Below are positions 8,721 through 18,199 of a stretch of 64,000 nt of DNA, piece after piece. The first letter of the stretch is position 1. Each line of letters opens with the position of its first letter. The translations under genes and the position numbers were made by a program. Where the stretch lies: contig NZ_JARXRM010000028.1 in NCBI RefSeq assembly GCF_029887875.1, forward strand, positions 208,150 to 272,149, in the 5' to 3' direction. The notes beneath the pieces are model-generated. The model worked only from the letters and a program-made list of their open reading frames with translations. It ran no database searches and was not told the origin of the DNA. The DNA is from Luteimonas endophytica (GTDB lineage: Bacteria; Pseudomonadota; Gammaproteobacteria; Xanthomonadales; Xanthomonadaceae).

Positions 8721-8945
8721 GACTGGAACATCTCTGTCGGTCGCTGGTCGGGCTGGTTCCACGGCCTGGCCGGCGGAACTTCGCCTCGCGATGTGAATTG
8801 CGGAACGCAAGAGGCGGAATGATACCGGCCCGGCCCCGGCGCCGCAAGCGTCCGTACCGGCCCGCCCGGGGCACCGCCTTGGCCCGGCCGGCCGTTGCGG
8901 CGAAGATGATCTTCTGCCCGCCGGCCCACCACCCCGGAGTAGCCG

Positions 8946-9590
8946 ATGTCCGCCGCCCGCTCGCCCTCCCCGCTCGACCAGTTCCTCGGCCAGGCCCAGC
9001 ACGCCCTGGAGACCGTGTTCGGCGCTCCGGCCGCGTCGCGGCCCAATCCCGCCGCGGACACCGCCGAGGTGGCATTGTCCCCCGACGAGCGGCGCCACGC
9101 CGCCGGGCTGATGCGCATCAACCACGTCGGCGAGATCTGCGCCCAGGCACTGTACGTGGGCCAGGCCGCGGTGGCGCGCGATCCGGCCACCCGCGCCCAC
9201 CTGATGGAGGCGGCGCAGGAGGAGACCGACCACCTGGCCTGGTGCGCCGAGCGCCTGCGCGAGCTGGACGACCGCCCGAGCCTGCTCAACCCGCTCTGGT
9301 ACGCCGGCAGCTACGCGATCGGCGTGGCCGCCGGGCTGCGCGGCGACGGCTGGAACCTCGGTTTCGTGGTCGAGACCGAACGCCAGGTCGAGGCCCATCT
9401 GGAGGAGCACCTGCGGACCCTGCCGCCCGCCGACCTGCGCAGCCGCGAGATCCTCGGCGTCATGAAGGCCGACGAGGCGCGCCACGCCGACAACGCCGAA
9501 ACCGCCGGCGCCCGGATCCTGCCGCAGCCGATCCCGGCGGTGATGGCGTTGGCGTCGCGGGCGATGAAGGCGGTGGCCTACCGTTTGTAG
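8946..9590 (+). CDS. coq7: Demethoxyubiquinone hydroxylase Coq7
   Basis: 214 residues. It carries the di-iron ligands of the Coq7 family: E63 (NHVGEICAQ), E93 and H96 (EETDH), E145, and E177/H180 (DEARH). It performs the C6 hydroxylation step of ubiquinone synthesis at the membrane surface. A GGAG site sits 8 bp before ATG 8946. It is divergent from rplM and convergent with speD. The coq7-speD-clp order is typical of the xanthomonad group. Confidence 0.96.
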   Translation: MSAARSPSPLDQFLGQAQHALETVFGAPAASRPNPAADTAEVALSPDERRHAAGLMRINHVGEICAQALYVGQAAVARDPATRAHLMEAAQEETDHLAWCAERLRELDDRPSLLNPLWYAGSYAIGVAAGLRGDGWNLGFVVETERQVEAHLEEHLRTLPPADLRSREILGVMKADEARHADNAETAGARILPQPIPAVMALASRAMKAVAYRL

Positions 9591-9752
9591 GCCGCATTGG
9601 CGGTCTGCAAGCGGCGTGATTGCTGATCCGCGATTGGCAAGCGCGAAGCGCAGCGGCCCTGCTGCCGCACGTCCGCGGCTTCCATGACCGCGATCGCCCG
9701 TACCAGACCGGACCCGGGCCTGGGTGATCCGCTTCTACGAATCACCAATCCG

Positions 9753-9788
9753 CGGGAGGAACCTCGTCAATCGACGAGGTTCCTCCCG
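9753..9788. repeat. Perfect 16-bp hairpin overlapping the 3' end of speD
   Basis: Left arm 9753-9768 and right arm 9773-9788 are exact reverse complements with a 4-base AATC loop. The arm inside speD encodes its last residues (NLVD) and the TGA stop straddles arm and loop. There is no T tract on either strand, so it may be a stabilising 3' end, a Rho-linked end point or a bidirectional barrier between convergent coq7 and speD. Confidence 0.85.
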
Positions 9789-10558
9789 TGATACAGCTCC
9801 TCGATCTCTCGCTTGAGCCGGGCCTCGATCTTCATCCGCTCCTTGAACGAGAGATTGCGGGCCTTTTCCTCGAACAGGTACTGGTCGAGGTCGAAGTCCT
9901 TCAGGTGCATCTTGGTGTGGAAGATGTTCTCCTGGTAGACGTTGACGTCGAGCATCTCGTAGCGGGACTTGATGTTCTTGGCCAGGTAGTCCTGGATCGA
10001 GTTGATCTTGTGGTCGATGTAGTGCTTCTTGCCCTTCACGTCGCGGGTGAAGCCGCGCACGCGGTAGTCCATCACCACGATGTCGGACTCGAGACTCTCG
10101 ATCAGGTAGTTCAGCGCCTTCAGCGGCGAGATGACGCCGCAGGTGGCGACGTCGATGTCGGCCCGGAACGTGGCGATGCCGTTGTCCGGGTGCGTCTCCG
10201 GATAGGTGTGGACGGTGATGTGGGACTTGTCGAGATGGGCCACGACCGCGTCGGAAATCACCCCCTTGGCGTCCTTGCGGTCGATCACCGGCTCCTCCGA
10301 GATCAGGATCGTCACCGAGGCGCCCTGCGGATCGTAGTCCTGACGGGCGATGTTGAGGATGTTGGCGCCGATGATCTCCGCCACGTCGGTGAGGATCTGG
10401 GTCAGCCGGTCGGCGTTGTACGCCTCGTCGATGTACTCGATATAGCGCCCGCGCTCGTCTTCCGACGCGGCGTAGCAGACATCGTAGATGTTGAAGGACA
10501 GGGCCTTGGTCAGGTTGTTGAAGCCCTGCAGCTTCAGGCGAGGCAGTGGTTTGACCAC
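9767..10558 (-). CDS. speD: S-adenosylmethionine decarboxylase proenzyme (E. coli type)
   Basis: 263 residues, the length of the E. coli-type enzyme. It makes decarboxylated SAM for spermidine synthesis. The self-cleavage site is Lys111-Ser112 ([13 protein letters not shown]), where the serine becomes the pyruvoyl group. It also shows [19 protein letters not shown] and the [16 protein letters not shown] segment. The start is GTG 10558, giving the conserved [20 protein letters not shown] opening. It is divergent from clp (131 bp between them). The end of the gene forms a perfect hairpin. Confidence 0.97.
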   Translation of the reverse strand: MVKPLPRLKLQGFNNLTKALSFNIYDVCYAASEDERGRYIEYIDEAYNADRLTQILTDVAEIIGANILNIARQDYDPQGASVTILISEEPVIDRKDAKGVISDAVVAHLDKSHITVHTYPETHPDNGIATFRADIDVATCGVISPLKALNYLIESLESDIVVMDYRVRGFTRDVKGKKHYIDHKINSIQDYLAKNIKSRYEMLDVNVYQENIFHTKMHLKDFDLDQYLFEEKARNLSFKERMKIEARLKREIEELYHGRNLVD

Positions 10559-10598
10559 GCGGTCGACCCCCGGGTTGGACGGCGAAAACGTGAATTAT

Positions 10599-10639
10599 GG
10601 GGCAAAGCGCCTCGCCCCCGCGACCATGGGGTTTGCCCC
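10599..10639. repeat. 8-bp inverted repeat in the speD-clp divergent region
   Basis: GGGGCAAA at 10599-10606 is repeated as TTTGCCCC at 10632-10639, with 25 bases between. It is the only clear symmetry in this 131-bp divergent promoter region. It does not resemble the TGTGA-N6-TCACA site of Crp-family proteins, so an autoregulatory Clp site is not shown. Confidence 0.4.
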
Positions 10640-10689
10640 CCGGCCCGCAACCGCCTACTCTCGCCTTCTTCCCCCGATTTGTTCAGGTA

Positions 10690-11379
10690 ATGAACCCGAC
10701 TCCTGTGGCCCTGATCAACTCCTATCACCGCGCTTCCCACCCCCTCATGCCCTCCCCGGCGACCATCGAAAGGTTCCTCGCCCACTGCCACCGGCGGCGC
10801 TATCCGCCGCGCACCGACATCTTCCGCCCGGGCGATCCCGCCGGGACCCTGTACTACGTGGTCAGCGGCTCGGTCAGCATCATCGCGGAGGAGGACGACG
10901 GCCGGGAACTGGTGCTGGGCTACTTCGGCAGCGGCGAGTTCGTCGGCGAGATGGGGCTGTTCATCGAATCCGACAGCCGCGAGGTGATCCTGCGCACCCG
11001 GGTCCAGTGCGAACTGGCCGAGATCAGCTACGAGCGCCTGCAGCAGCTGTTCGACGGCAGCCTGGCCAACGACGCCACCCAGATCCTCTACTCGATCGGA
11101 GCGCAACTGTCGCGGCGGCTCATCGACACCAGCCGCAAGGCCGGGCGCCTGGCCTTCCTCGACGTCACCGACCGCATCATCCGCACCCTGCACGATCTGA
11201 CCCGCGAGCCGGAGGCGATGAGCCATCCGCAGGGCACCCAGCTGCGGATCTCGCGCCAGGAGCTGGCGCGGCTGGTCGGCTGCTCCAGGGAAATGGCGGG
11301 GCGGGTGCTGAAGAAGCTGCAGGTCGACGGCAAGCTGCACGCCCGCGGCAAGACGATCGTCCTGTACGGGACCCGGTAA
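10690..11379 (+). CDS. clp: Crp-like global regulator Clp
   Basis: 229 residues. The N-terminal cyclic-nucleotide-binding fold includes PGDPAGTLYYVVSGSVSII and GSGEFVGEMGLFIESD; the C-terminal winged helix has SRQELARLVGCSREMAGRVLKKL. It is very close to Xanthomonas Clp, which activates extracellular enzyme and virulence genes and is inhibited by cyclic-di-GMP rather than activated by cAMP. I start at ATG 10690 from the position of homologous N-termini. It is divergent from speD, and a GNAT gene begins 2 bp after its stop. Confidence 0.95.
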   Translation: MNPTPVALINSYHRASHPLMPSPATIERFLAHCHRRRYPPRTDIFRPGDPAGTLYYVVSGSVSIIAEEDDGRELVLGYFGSGEFVGEMGLFIESDSREVILRTRVQCELAEISYERLQQLFDGSLANDATQILYSIGAQLSRRLIDTSRKAGRLAFLDVTDRIIRTLHDLTREPEAMSHPQGTQLRISRQELARLVGCSREMAGRVLKKLQVDGKLHARGKTIVLYGTR

Positions 11380-11381
11380 CC

Positions 11382-11843
11382 GTGCGGCCGGACCTGCAGG
11401 CCCTGCCGGACGCCGATCTGCGCAGCGCCTCGCCGGTCGACGCCGACGACGTTGCCGTGCTGCTGACCGAACTGGGCTATCCCTGCGACGCCCGCGACGC
11501 GGCCGGGCGGATCCGCAGCATCGTCGACAACGACCGCCAGGCGCTGGTGGTGGCCCGCTGCGGCGGGATGGTCTGCGGCCTGCTGGCGCTGGACTTCATG
11601 TACTACCTGCCGCTGGACACCCTGACCTGCCGGATCACCGCGCTGGTGGTGCGCAACGACGCCCAGGGCCGCGGGCTGGGCAGGCAGTTGCTGCGCGAGG
11701 CCGAGCGCCGCGCCCGGTTCGCCGGCGCCGCCCGCCTGGAGATCACCAGCGGGTCGCAGCGCGCCGACGCCCACGCCTTCTACAAGGCCTGCGGCTACAG
11801 CGACGGCACCCTCCGCTTCATCAAGCGGCTCGGCGACGCCTGA
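11382..11843 (+). CDS. GNAT family N-acetyltransferase
   Basis: 153 residues from GTG 11382, which begins 2 bp past the clp stop. The acetyl-CoA site is visible as ALVVRNDAQGRGLGRQLL, and the typical C-terminal strand as SGSQRADAHAFYKACGY. The family acetylates amines on small molecules or proteins; the substrate is not predictable here. Close spacing suggests cotranscription with clp. Confidence 0.85.
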   Translation: MRPDLQALPDADLRSASPVDADDVAVLLTELGYPCDARDAAGRIRSIVDNDRQALVVARCGGMVCGLLALDFMYYLPLDTLTCRITALVVRNDAQGRGLGRQLLREAERRARFAGAARLEITSGSQRADAHAFYKACGYSDGTLRFIKRLGDA

Positions 11844-11977
11844 GGCCGCCGGCCGTGCCCGTGCCGCGCCGCGGGCGGCTGCACCGGGCGCGCTTGGGCA
11901 TGTCGACATGACCGGAAGTTCTGGCAGCCCCCCGGCGCTGGTCCGTATCCTCCGGGTTTCCCTCGTGGCGCACGCCG

Positions 11978-12733
11978 ATGGATCTGTCCGACGGGTTCTG
12001 GTGGTTCGTGCTGATCGGCCTGGGCGCCCAGCTGGTCGACGGCGCCCTGGGCATGGCCTTCGGCCTGGTCTCCTCGTCGGTCCTGCTCGGCATGGGCCTG
12101 CCGCCGGCTGCGGTGAGCGCCGGGGTCCACACCGCCGAGGTGTTCACGACCGGCGCCTCTGGCGCCTCGCACCTGGCCCTGGGCAACGTCGACCGGCGCC
12201 TGTTCCTGCGCCTGGCGGTGCCCGGGATGATCGGCGGCGCGCTCGGCGCCCATGTGCTGACGGTGCTTCCCGGCGACGTCGTCCGCCCGTTCATTCATGC
12301 CTACCTGCTGGTGATGGCGGTCCTGATCCTGGGACGCGCCGCCGCCCGCGGGCGGCCGCGGCGGGAAGTGCGCCGGGTGCCCGTGCTCGGCTTCTTCGCC
12401 GGGCTGCTCGACGCCAGCGGCGGCGGCGGCTGGGGGCCGATGGCCACCTCGACCCTGCTCGGCCGCGGCGGCCAGGCGCGGACCACGATCGGGACGGTCA
12501 ACGCGGCGGAATTCCTGGTGACCGTGGCGATCTCGGTCACGTTCTTCCTGTCGCTGGGCCTGCAGCACCTGGACATCGTGCTCGGCCTGCTCGTCGGCGG
12601 GATGATCGCCGCGCCGCTGGCGGCGGTGACGGTGCGGTTCCTGCCGGAGCGGTGGATCCTGCTGGCGGTCGGCGTGGTGGTGATGGCGATCAGCCTGTGG
12701 CAGATCGGCCGGTCCGTGCTCGCGGCGGGCTGA
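11978..12733 (+). CDS. TauE/SafE family membrane transporter (sulfite exporter-like)
   Basis: 251 residues with about eight hydrophobic helices and the two half-repeats typical of the family. The first has LGAQLVDGALGMAFGL and the second GFFAGLLDASGGGGWGPM, each bearing the glycine-rich motif. The family exports sulfite or sulfonates, but many members are uncharacterised. It is convergent with the HAD phosphatase gene, with a long inverted repeat between them. Confidence 0.88.
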   Translation: MDLSDGFWWFVLIGLGAQLVDGALGMAFGLVSSSVLLGMGLPPAAVSAGVHTAEVFTTGASGASHLALGNVDRRLFLRLAVPGMIGGALGAHVLTVLPGDVVRPFIHAYLLVMAVLILGRAAARGRPRREVRRVPVLGFFAGLLDASGGGGWGPMATSTLLGRGGQARTTIGTVNAAEFLVTVAISVTFFLSLGLQHLDIVLGLLVGGMIAAPLAAVTVRFLPERWILLAVGVVVMAISLWQIGRSVLAAG

Positions 12734-12802
12734 GTCCGACGCCGCCCGCCATGCACGCGTCGCGCTCTTCTATCCGGTGACGACGTCGATACCTGGCGGT
12801 GG

Positions 12803-12859
12803 CGGGGGATACGTGCCAACCAAGCGAGTATCGGGGAGCGACTTGGCACGTATCCCCCG
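12803..12859. repeat. 17-bp perfect inverted repeat between convergent genes
   Basis: Left arm 12803-12819 and right arm 12843-12859 are exact reverse complements with a 23-base spacer. It lies between the converging TauE-like and HAD phosphatase genes. No T tract follows the stem on the + strand. It could be a bidirectional transcription block or a remnant of a palindromic repeat element. Confidence 0.8.
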
Positions 12860-12901
12860 GCCCGCCCTCTACACGGATTCTTCAGCCCGCCATCGCGGCT
12901 T

Positions 12902-13627
12902 TCAGACCCCGGGGGGAGACTCCCCGCCGCGCTCGCGGCAGCCCCAGTTGAGGATCGGCGTGCCCGCGGGCAGCACCCTGCGGAACATCTCGACGCTGCC
13001 GTGCTTGGGGTTGACCACCACCGGCGCCCGCGCCGCCTTCAGCAGCGGCAGGTCGGCGCTGCTGTCCGAGTAGGCGACGTCGATGTCGGCATAGCCCGCC
13101 TCGCGCAGCATCCGCATCTTCTCCTCGGCGTGGCAGTGCCGGGTGGCCACCACCGCCCCGAAGCGCGGGCCGAGTGCCGAGCCGATCACCGGCACCGCCT
13201 CGTGCGCCACGAACGCCAGGATCGCGCGCGCCAGCTCCGGCGGCGCCCCCGTCGCCACCACCACCCGGTCGCCGGCGGCGCGGTGGCGGTGCAGCACTTC
13301 CAGCGCATGCGGCAGCAGCCGCGCGCGGATTCCCTGCGTGTCGTGGGCCACGTACAGATCGATCAGCGCGTCCACGGTGCGGGTGCGGCGCAGACCCACC
13401 GTGGAAATCCAGACGTAGCCCGAGATGCCGCGGCGGCGCGTCGGCAGGAACGCCACCATCGGCCCCAGCAGCGGCGTTGCCAGCAGCGCCAGCGCCGTCC
13501 GCCAGATCCGCCGCCGGATCAGCCACGCGAACAGGTGGCTGCCGGAGTCGCCGTCGTACAGGGTATGGTCGAAGTCGAACACCACCGTCGGCGCATCCCT
13601 CCGGACCGGGGGAAACTGCGCGCTCAT
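12902..13627 (-). CDS. HAD-IB family hydrolase (SerB-like phosphatase)
   Basis: 241 residues. The HAD motifs are in order: DFDHT (D18, D20) with DGDSGS, the motif II Thr in VVVATGAPP (T126), K170 in HAEEKMRML, and motif IV DSSAD (D188, D192). A short hydrophobic segment (residues 42-60) sits in the cap. Subfamily IB contains phosphoserine phosphatase and related phosphomonoesterases. Its ATG overlaps the trpC stop by 4 bp (ATGA), so it is the last gene of the trp operon here. The substrate is unknown; a role in serine supply for tryptophan synthesis is possible but unproven. Confidence 0.88.
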   Translation of the reverse strand: MSAQFPPVRRDAPTVVFDFDHTLYDGDSGSHLFAWLIRRRIWRTALALLATPLLGPMVAFLPTRRRGISGYVWISTVGLRRTRTVDALIDLYVAHDTQGIRARLLPHALEVLHRHRAAGDRVVVATGAPPELARAILAFVAHEAVPVIGSALGPRFGAVVATRHCHAEEKMRMLREAGYADIDVAYSDSSADLPLLKAARAPVVVNPKHGSVEMFRRVLPAGTPILNWGCRERGGESPPGV

Positions 13628-14469
13628 GCCGGGAAGAACAGCCGCCGCAGGGCCGCGCCGGGATCGGCCTCGCGCATGAACGCCTCGCCGACCAGGAACG
13701 CATCGATGCCGGCGGCACGCAGCCGGGCCACGTCGGCCGGGGCGTGGATGCCGCTCTCGGTGACCAGCCGGCGCCCCGCGGGCACCGCCCCGCGCAACGC
13801 AAGGGTGGTGTCCAGGGACACCTCGAAGGTGCGCAGGCTGCGGTTGTTGATGCCCAGCAGCGGCATGCGGCCGCCCGAACCCGCGATCCGCGCGGCCCGC
13901 GCCAGCTCCTCGCCGTCGTGCGCCTCGATCAGCACGTCCATGCCGAGCTCCAGCGCCTGGCCGGCCAGCTCGGCCAGGCGGCCGTCCTCGAGCGCGGCGA
14001 CGATCAGCAGGATGCAGTCCGCGCCGAGCACGCGCGCCTCCAGCACCTGCCAGGGATCGATGGTGAAGTCCTTGCGCAGCACCGGCAGGCCGCAGTTCTC
14101 GCGCGCCATGACCAGGTATTCCTCGGCGCCCTGGAAGAAGTCGGCGTCGGTGAGCACCGACAGGCAGGCCGCGCCGCCCTGCTCGTAGCTGCGCGCGATC
14201 TCGCCCGGCCGGAAGTCCGCGCGGATCACGCCGCGCGACGGGCTGGCCTTCTTGATCTCGGCGATCACCGCCGGCTCGCCGGCGCCGATGCGGCGCTCGA
14301 CGGCGGCGGCGAAGCCGCGCGTCGGCGGCGCGTCGGCGGCGCGGCCGGCCAGCTCGGCCTGCGGGCGCACTGCCCGGCGCTCGGCCACTTCTTCCGCCTT
14401 GCGGCGGAGGATCGTCGCGAGGATGTCGGCGGGGCCGGGAGGGGCCTGCTGGTCCGGCATCCAGCTCAT
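13624..14469 (-). CDS. trpC: Indole-3-glycerol phosphate synthase
   Basis: 281 residues, single-function TrpC with the (beta/alpha)8 fold. Signatures are [40 protein letters not shown] and VTESGI. It closes the indole ring in tryptophan synthesis. Its ATG at 14469 overlaps the stop of the preceding gene (ATGA), and its own stop overlaps the HAD phosphatase start. The open frame continues upstream to 15054 without homology and is ignored. Confidence 0.97.
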   Translation of the reverse strand: MSWMPDQQAPPGPADILATILRRKAEEVAERRAVRPQAELAGRAADAPPTRGFAAAVERRIGAGEPAVIAEIKKASPSRGVIRADFRPGEIARSYEQGGAACLSVLTDADFFQGAEEYLVMARENCGLPVLRKDFTIDPWQVLEARVLGADCILLIVAALEDGRLAELAGQALELGMDVLIEAHDGEELARAARIAGSGGRMPLLGINNRSLRTFEVSLDTTLALRGAVPAGRRLVTESGIHAPADVARLRAAGIDAFLVGEAFMREADPGAALRRLFFPA

Positions 14470-14816
14470 GGCGCGTCCGCGGCCTCCCAGCCGTAGGCGC
14501 GCTCCACCCTGGCCACGCGCAGCGCGTAGCGCTCGTACCACTCGCTGCGCCCGCGCTCGCGGATCAGGGTGTGCTCGGCATGGCGGCGCCAGGCGCGCAC
14601 CGCCTCCTCGCTTTCCCAGTACGAGACGGTGATGCCGAAGCCGTCGGCGCCGCGCACCGACTCGATCCCGAGGAATCCCGGCTGCTGCTGCGCAAGCGCC
14701 GCCATTCGCTCGGCCGCCTCGCCGTACTCGGCATCGCCAACGGCGGTGCGGCGCGAGGAGAACACCACCGCGTAGTAGGGCGGCTGCGGCAGCGGCGCCA
14801 GGGCCTCGTCGTTCAT
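14466..14816 (-). CDS. Antibiotic biosynthesis monooxygenase (ABM)-domain protein within the trp operon
   Basis: 116 residues. The dimeric alpha-beta barrel pattern of ABM proteins is visible: [43 protein letters not shown], then a helix with [14 protein letters not shown]. Members of this fold act as cofactor-free monooxygenases or heme-degrading enzymes, but many have no assigned role. It overlaps trpD upstream and trpC downstream by 4 bp each, so it must be cotranslated with them. Why an ABM protein sits between trpD and trpC is not known. Confidence 0.85.
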   Translation of the reverse strand: MNDEALAPLPQPPYYAVVFSSRRTAVGDAEYGEAAERMAALAQQQPGFLGIESVRGADGFGITVSYWESEEAVRAWRRHAEHTLIRERGRSEWYERYALRVARVERAYGWEAADAP

Positions 14817-15865
14817 TCTCCGTCCTCCCGTTCGGCGCCGGCCAGCCGGCGCGTGGCGGCGACGAAGGTGTCGAGGCGCGCGCGCGCGGCGCCGCTCGCC
14901 AGCGCCGCGCGGGCGCGGCCGATGCCGTCCTCGATCGACTCGGCCACCCCCGCCACGTACAGCGCCGCGCCGGCATTGAGCGCCACGATCTCGCGCGCCA
15001 GCCCTGGCTTGCCCTCCAGCGCCTCCAGCAGCATGGCCCGTGATCCCGCCGCATCGGCGACGCGCAGATTGCGGCTGGAGGCCATGGCGATGCCGTAGTC
15101 CTCCGGGTGGATCTCGTACTCGCGCACCTGCCCGTCGCGCAGTTCGCCGACCAGGGTGGCGGCGCCGAGCGAGATCTCGTCCATGCCGTCGCGGCCCCAG
15201 ACCACCATCGCGCGCTCGGCGCCGAGCTGCTGCAGCACCCGCACCTGGATGCCGACCAGGTCCGGGTGGAACACGCCCATCAGGATCGCCGGCGCGCCGG
15301 CCGGGTTGGTCAGCGGCCCGAGGATGTTGAACAGCGTCCGCACCCCCATCTCGCGCCGGACCGGCGCCACCGCCTTCATCGCCGGGTGATGGACCGGCGC
15401 GAACATGAAGCCGATGCCGGTCTCGGCGATGCTGCGGGCCACCTGCTCCGGCTGCAGGTCGATCGCCGCGCCCAGGGTTTCGAGCACGTCGGCGCTGCCC
15501 GACTTCGACGAAACGCTGCGGTTGCCGTGCTTGGCCACGCGCGCGCCGGCCGCCGCGGCCACGAACATCGCCGCGGTGGAGATGTTGAAGCTGTGGGCGC
15601 CGTCGCCGCCGGTGCCGACGATGTCCACCAGGTGGGTGCGGTCGGCGACCTCGACGGGGCGCGCGAACTCGCGCATCACGGTGGCGGCGCCGGCGATCTC
15701 GCCGATGGTCTCCTTCTTCACCCGCAGTCCCGAGAGAATCGCCGCCGTCATCACCGGCGAGACCTTGCCGCACATGATCTCGCGCATCAGCCAGACCATT
15801 TCGTCGTGGAAGATCTCGCGGTGCTCGATGGTGCGCTGCAGGGCTTCTTGGGGGGTGATGGGCAT
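14813..15865 (-). CDS. trpD: Anthranilate phosphoribosyltransferase
   Basis: 350 residues. The phosphoribosyl pyrophosphate site GTGGDG (84-89), NIST (94-97) and [15 protein letters not shown] (112-126) are all present. It joins anthranilate to PRPP, the second step of tryptophan synthesis. I start at ATG 15865, giving [20 protein letters not shown]. It is separated from trpG by 248 bp filled with tandem and palindromic repeats, an unusual gap in an otherwise tightly overlapped operon. Confidence 0.97.
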   Translation of the reverse strand: MPITPQEALQRTIEHREIFHDEMVWLMREIMCGKVSPVMTAAILSGLRVKKETIGEIAGAATVMREFARPVEVADRTHLVDIVGTGGDGAHSFNISTAAMFVAAAAGARVAKHGNRSVSSKSGSADVLETLGAAIDLQPEQVARSIAETGIGFMFAPVHHPAMKAVAPVRREMGVRTLFNILGPLTNPAGAPAILMGVFHPDLVGIQVRVLQQLGAERAMVVWGRDGMDEISLGAATLVGELRDGQVREYEIHPEDYGIAMASSRNLRVADAAGSRAMLLEALEGKPGLAREIVALNAGAALYVAGVAESIEDGIGRARAALASGAARARLDTFVAATRRLAGAEREDGE

Positions 15866-15876
15866 GGGGCTCGGAC

Positions 15877-15950
15877 GGAATCGGGAATCGGGAATCGGGA
15901 ATCGGGAATCGGGAATCGGGAATCGGGAATCGGGAATCGGGAATCGGGAA
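15877..15950. repeat. Tandem 7-bp repeat (GGGAATC, nine full units)
   Basis: From 15883 to 15945 there are nine exact copies of GGGAATC, with a partial unit on each side. It lies 12 bp upstream of the trpD start. On the - strand it would read as Phe-Pro-Ile-Pro-Asp-Ser-Arg repeats, but this is not part of trpD. Such heptamer arrays vary in copy number by slippage. Confidence 0.97.
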
Positions 15951-15970
15951 AAGCATAGCGGCTTTTGACC

Positions 15971-16091
15971 GTCATCCCGGCGCAAGCCGGATCCAGGCGA
16001 CCCGGCGGCGGCGGCGGCGGCGTCCATCGGCGGAGGCGGCAGCGCGATGGATCCCCGGCATGCGCCGGGATGCGCTGCTGGGCGGGATGAC
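15971..16091. repeat. Palindromic repeat element of the GTCATCCCGG type
   Basis: Inward-facing arms GTCATCCCGGCGCAAGCCGG (15971-15990) and TGGATCCCCGGCATGCGCCG (16048-16067), ending in GGGATGAC (16084-16091), bracket a (CGG)6 run at 16003-16022. Elements with this arm sequence are widespread intergenic repeats in proteobacteria. It sits between trpG and trpD. Confidence 0.75.
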
Positions 16092-16113
16092 GACGCGGGG
16101 TACACCACGCCGC

Positions 16114-16689
16114 CTACCGCCGCAGGAAATTCTCCAGCAGCGCGTGGCCGTGCTCGGTGAGGATCGACTCGGGGTGGAACTGCACGCCCTCGACCGGATG
16201 CTCGCGGTGGCGCAGGCCCATGATCTCCTCGAACTCCCCGTCCAGCTCGGTCCACGCGGTGATCTCCAGGCAGTCGGGCAGGCTGCCGCGCTCGACCACC
16301 AGCGAGTGATAGCGGGTGGCCTCGTAGCCGTCGGGCAGCGCCGCGAACACGCCCTGGCCGCGATGCCGCACCGGCGAGGTCTTGCCGTGCATGATCCGCT
16401 GCGCGCGCACCACGCGGCCGCCGTAGGCCTGGCCGATGGCCTGGTGGCCCAGGCACACGCCGAGGATCGGCGTGCTCGGCCCCAGCCGCTCCACCAGCGC
16501 CAGCGACACCCCGGCCTGGTCGGGCGCGCACGGGCCGGGCGAGATCACGATCCGCTCCGGCCGCAGCCGCGCGATCGCGTCGACGTCGAGCGCATCGTTG
16601 CGCTCCACCCGCACCTCCGCCCCCAGCCCCTGCAGATACTGCACGAGGTTCCAGGTGAAGCTGTCGTAGTTGTCGATCATCAGCAGCAT
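16114..16689 (-). CDS. trpG: Anthranilate synthase component II (glutamine amidotransferase)
   Basis: 191 residues, class I amidotransferase. The nucleophile is C79 in [11 protein letters not shown], and the His/Glu pair is H172 and E174 in VQFHPES. It opens [19 protein letters not shown]. It supplies ammonia to TrpE for anthranilate formation and in this family often also serves p-aminobenzoate synthesis. Its ATG is 1 bp after the trpE stop. Confidence 0.97.
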   Translation of the reverse strand: MLLMIDNYDSFTWNLVQYLQGLGAEVRVERNDALDVDAIARLRPERIVISPGPCAPDQAGVSLALVERLGPSTPILGVCLGHQAIGQAYGGRVVRAQRIMHGKTSPVRHRGQGVFAALPDGYEATRYHSLVVERGSLPDCLEITAWTELDGEFEEIMGLRHREHPVEGVQFHPESILTEHGHALLENFLRR

Positions 16690-16690
16690 G

Positions 16691-18199
16691 TCACAGCCCC
16701 TGCGCCGCCTGCGCCACTGCGCGGAACAGCGCCCTGCCCTTGCTCATGGTCTCCTCCCATTCCTTCTGCGGGTCGGAGTCGTGGACGATGCCGGCGCCGG
16801 CCTGCACGTGCAGGCGGCCGTCCTGGATCACCGCGGTGCGGATGGCGATGGCGGTGTCGGCGTCGCCGTGCCAGCCGATGTAGCCGACCGCGCCGGAGTA
16901 CACGTTGCGGCGCACCGGCTCCAGCTCCTGGATGATCTCCAGCGCGCGGATCTTCGGCGCGCCGCTGACGGTGCCGGCGGGGAAGGTCGCACGCAGCACG
17001 TCGGCGTAGGAGAGGCCCTCGCGCAGGCGGCCGGTGACCTCGCTGACGATGTGCATCACGTGGCTGTAGCGCTCGATGCCGAAGCGCTCGCCGAGTTCGA
17101 CCGTGCCCGGGCGCGAGACGTGGCCGACGTCGTTGCGGCCCAGGTCGATCAGCATCAGGTGCTCGGCGCGCTCCTTGGGGTCGGCCAGCAGCTCGGCTTC
17201 CAGCGCGTGATCTTCCTCCGCGGTGCGGCCGCGCGGCCGCGTGCCCGCGATCGGGCGCACCGTGACCAGGCCGCCCTGCCCCGCCGCGCCACCATCCGGC
17301 GCGGCCTGTTCCAGCCGCACCAGGATCTCGGGCGAGGAGCCCACCACCTGGGTGTCGCCGGTGTCGATGAAGTACATGTACGGCGACGGATTGAGCGCGC
17401 GCAGGGCGCGGTAGACGTCCACCGGCCGCGCGGCGAACGGCACCGACAGCCGCTGCGACAGCACAACCTGGAAGATGTCGCCGGCGCGGATGTATTCCTT
17501 CGAGCGCTCGACCGCGGCAATGAAGCCCTCGCGGGTGAACCCGGAGACGAAATCGGCCTCCTCCAGCGCGGCCGGCTGCAGGGTCTCCGGATAGCCGGCG
17601 CCGGCATGGCGCAGGCGATGGGCGAGCGCATCGAGGCGGCGGTTGGCGCGCGCCCAGGCCTGCGGCTGGCGCGGGTCGGCGTGCACCACCAGGTACAGCC
17701 TGCCCTTGAGATTGTCGAAGACCGCCACCTCTTCCGACTCCATCAGCAGGATGTCGGGGGTGCCGAGTTCGTCGGCCTTGTCGCCGCCGGCCAGGCGCGG
17801 CTCGATGCAGCCGACGCATTCGAAGCCGAACCAGCCCACCAGGCCGCCGCTGAAGCCGGGCAGACCCTCCAGGACCGGAACCGAATGCAGGCTGCGCAGG
17901 CGCTCCACCTCCGCGAACGGGTCGTCGACCTCGCGCGTCTCGACCACCTCGCCGTGCTCGCTGACCTCCAGCCGGGCGCCGTGGAAGGCGTACACGCGGG
18001 CGGCAGGCAGGCCGATGATCGAGTAGCGGCCGAAGCGCTCGCCGCCCTGCACCGACTCGAACAGGTAGGTGTACGGGCCGTCGGCGAGCTTCAGGTAGAC
18101 CGAGAGCGGAGTGTCGAGGTCGGACAGGACCTCGCGCACGACCGGGATGCGGGTGTGGCCTTCAGCGGCGTGCTGCTGGAAGCGGCTCTGCGTGATCAC
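16691..18199 (-). CDS. trpE: Anthranilate synthase component I
   Basis: 502 residues from GTG 18199, chosen because GAGGAA lies 7 bp upstream and the N-terminus ([20 protein letters not shown]) matches the family. The feedback-inhibition region reads [21 protein letters not shown], and chorismate-site segments include [20 protein letters not shown] and [14 protein letters not shown]. It makes anthranilate from chorismate and is the committed, tryptophan-inhibited step. It is the first gene of the operon; a possible Trp-codon-rich leader lies directly upstream. Confidence 0.97.
   Translation of the reverse strand: MITQSRFQQHAAEGHTRIPVVREVLSDLDTPLSVYLKLADGPYTYLFESVQGGERFGRYSIIGLPAARVYAFHGARLEVSEHGEVVETREVDDPFAEVERLRSLHSVPVLEGLPGFSGGLVGWFGFECVGCIEPRLAGGDKADELGTPDILLMESEEVAVFDNLKGRLYLVVHADPRQPQAWARANRRLDALAHRLRHAGAGYPETLQPAALEEADFVSGFTREGFIAAVERSKEYIRAGDIFQVVLSQRLSVPFAARPVDVYRALRALNPSPYMYFIDTGDTQVVGSSPEILVRLEQAAPDGGAAGQGGLVTVRPIAGTRPRGRTAEEDHALEAELLADPKERAEHLMLIDLGRNDVGHVSRPGTVELGERFGIERYSHVMHIVSEVTGRLREGLSYADVLRATFPAGTVSGAPKIRALEIIQELEPVRRNVYSGAVGYIGWHGDADTAIAIRTAVIQDGRLHVQAGAGIVHDSDPQKEWEETMSKGRALFRAVAQAAQGL

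Noticed and set aside
15877-15950. Tandem repeats as a CRISPR array
   Set aside because: The unit is 7 bp with no spacers and no cas gene nearby.
16003-16022. (CGG)6 run as a separate coding or regulatory element
   Set aside because: It is short, lies inside a palindromic repeat element and codes for nothing in frame with a gene.
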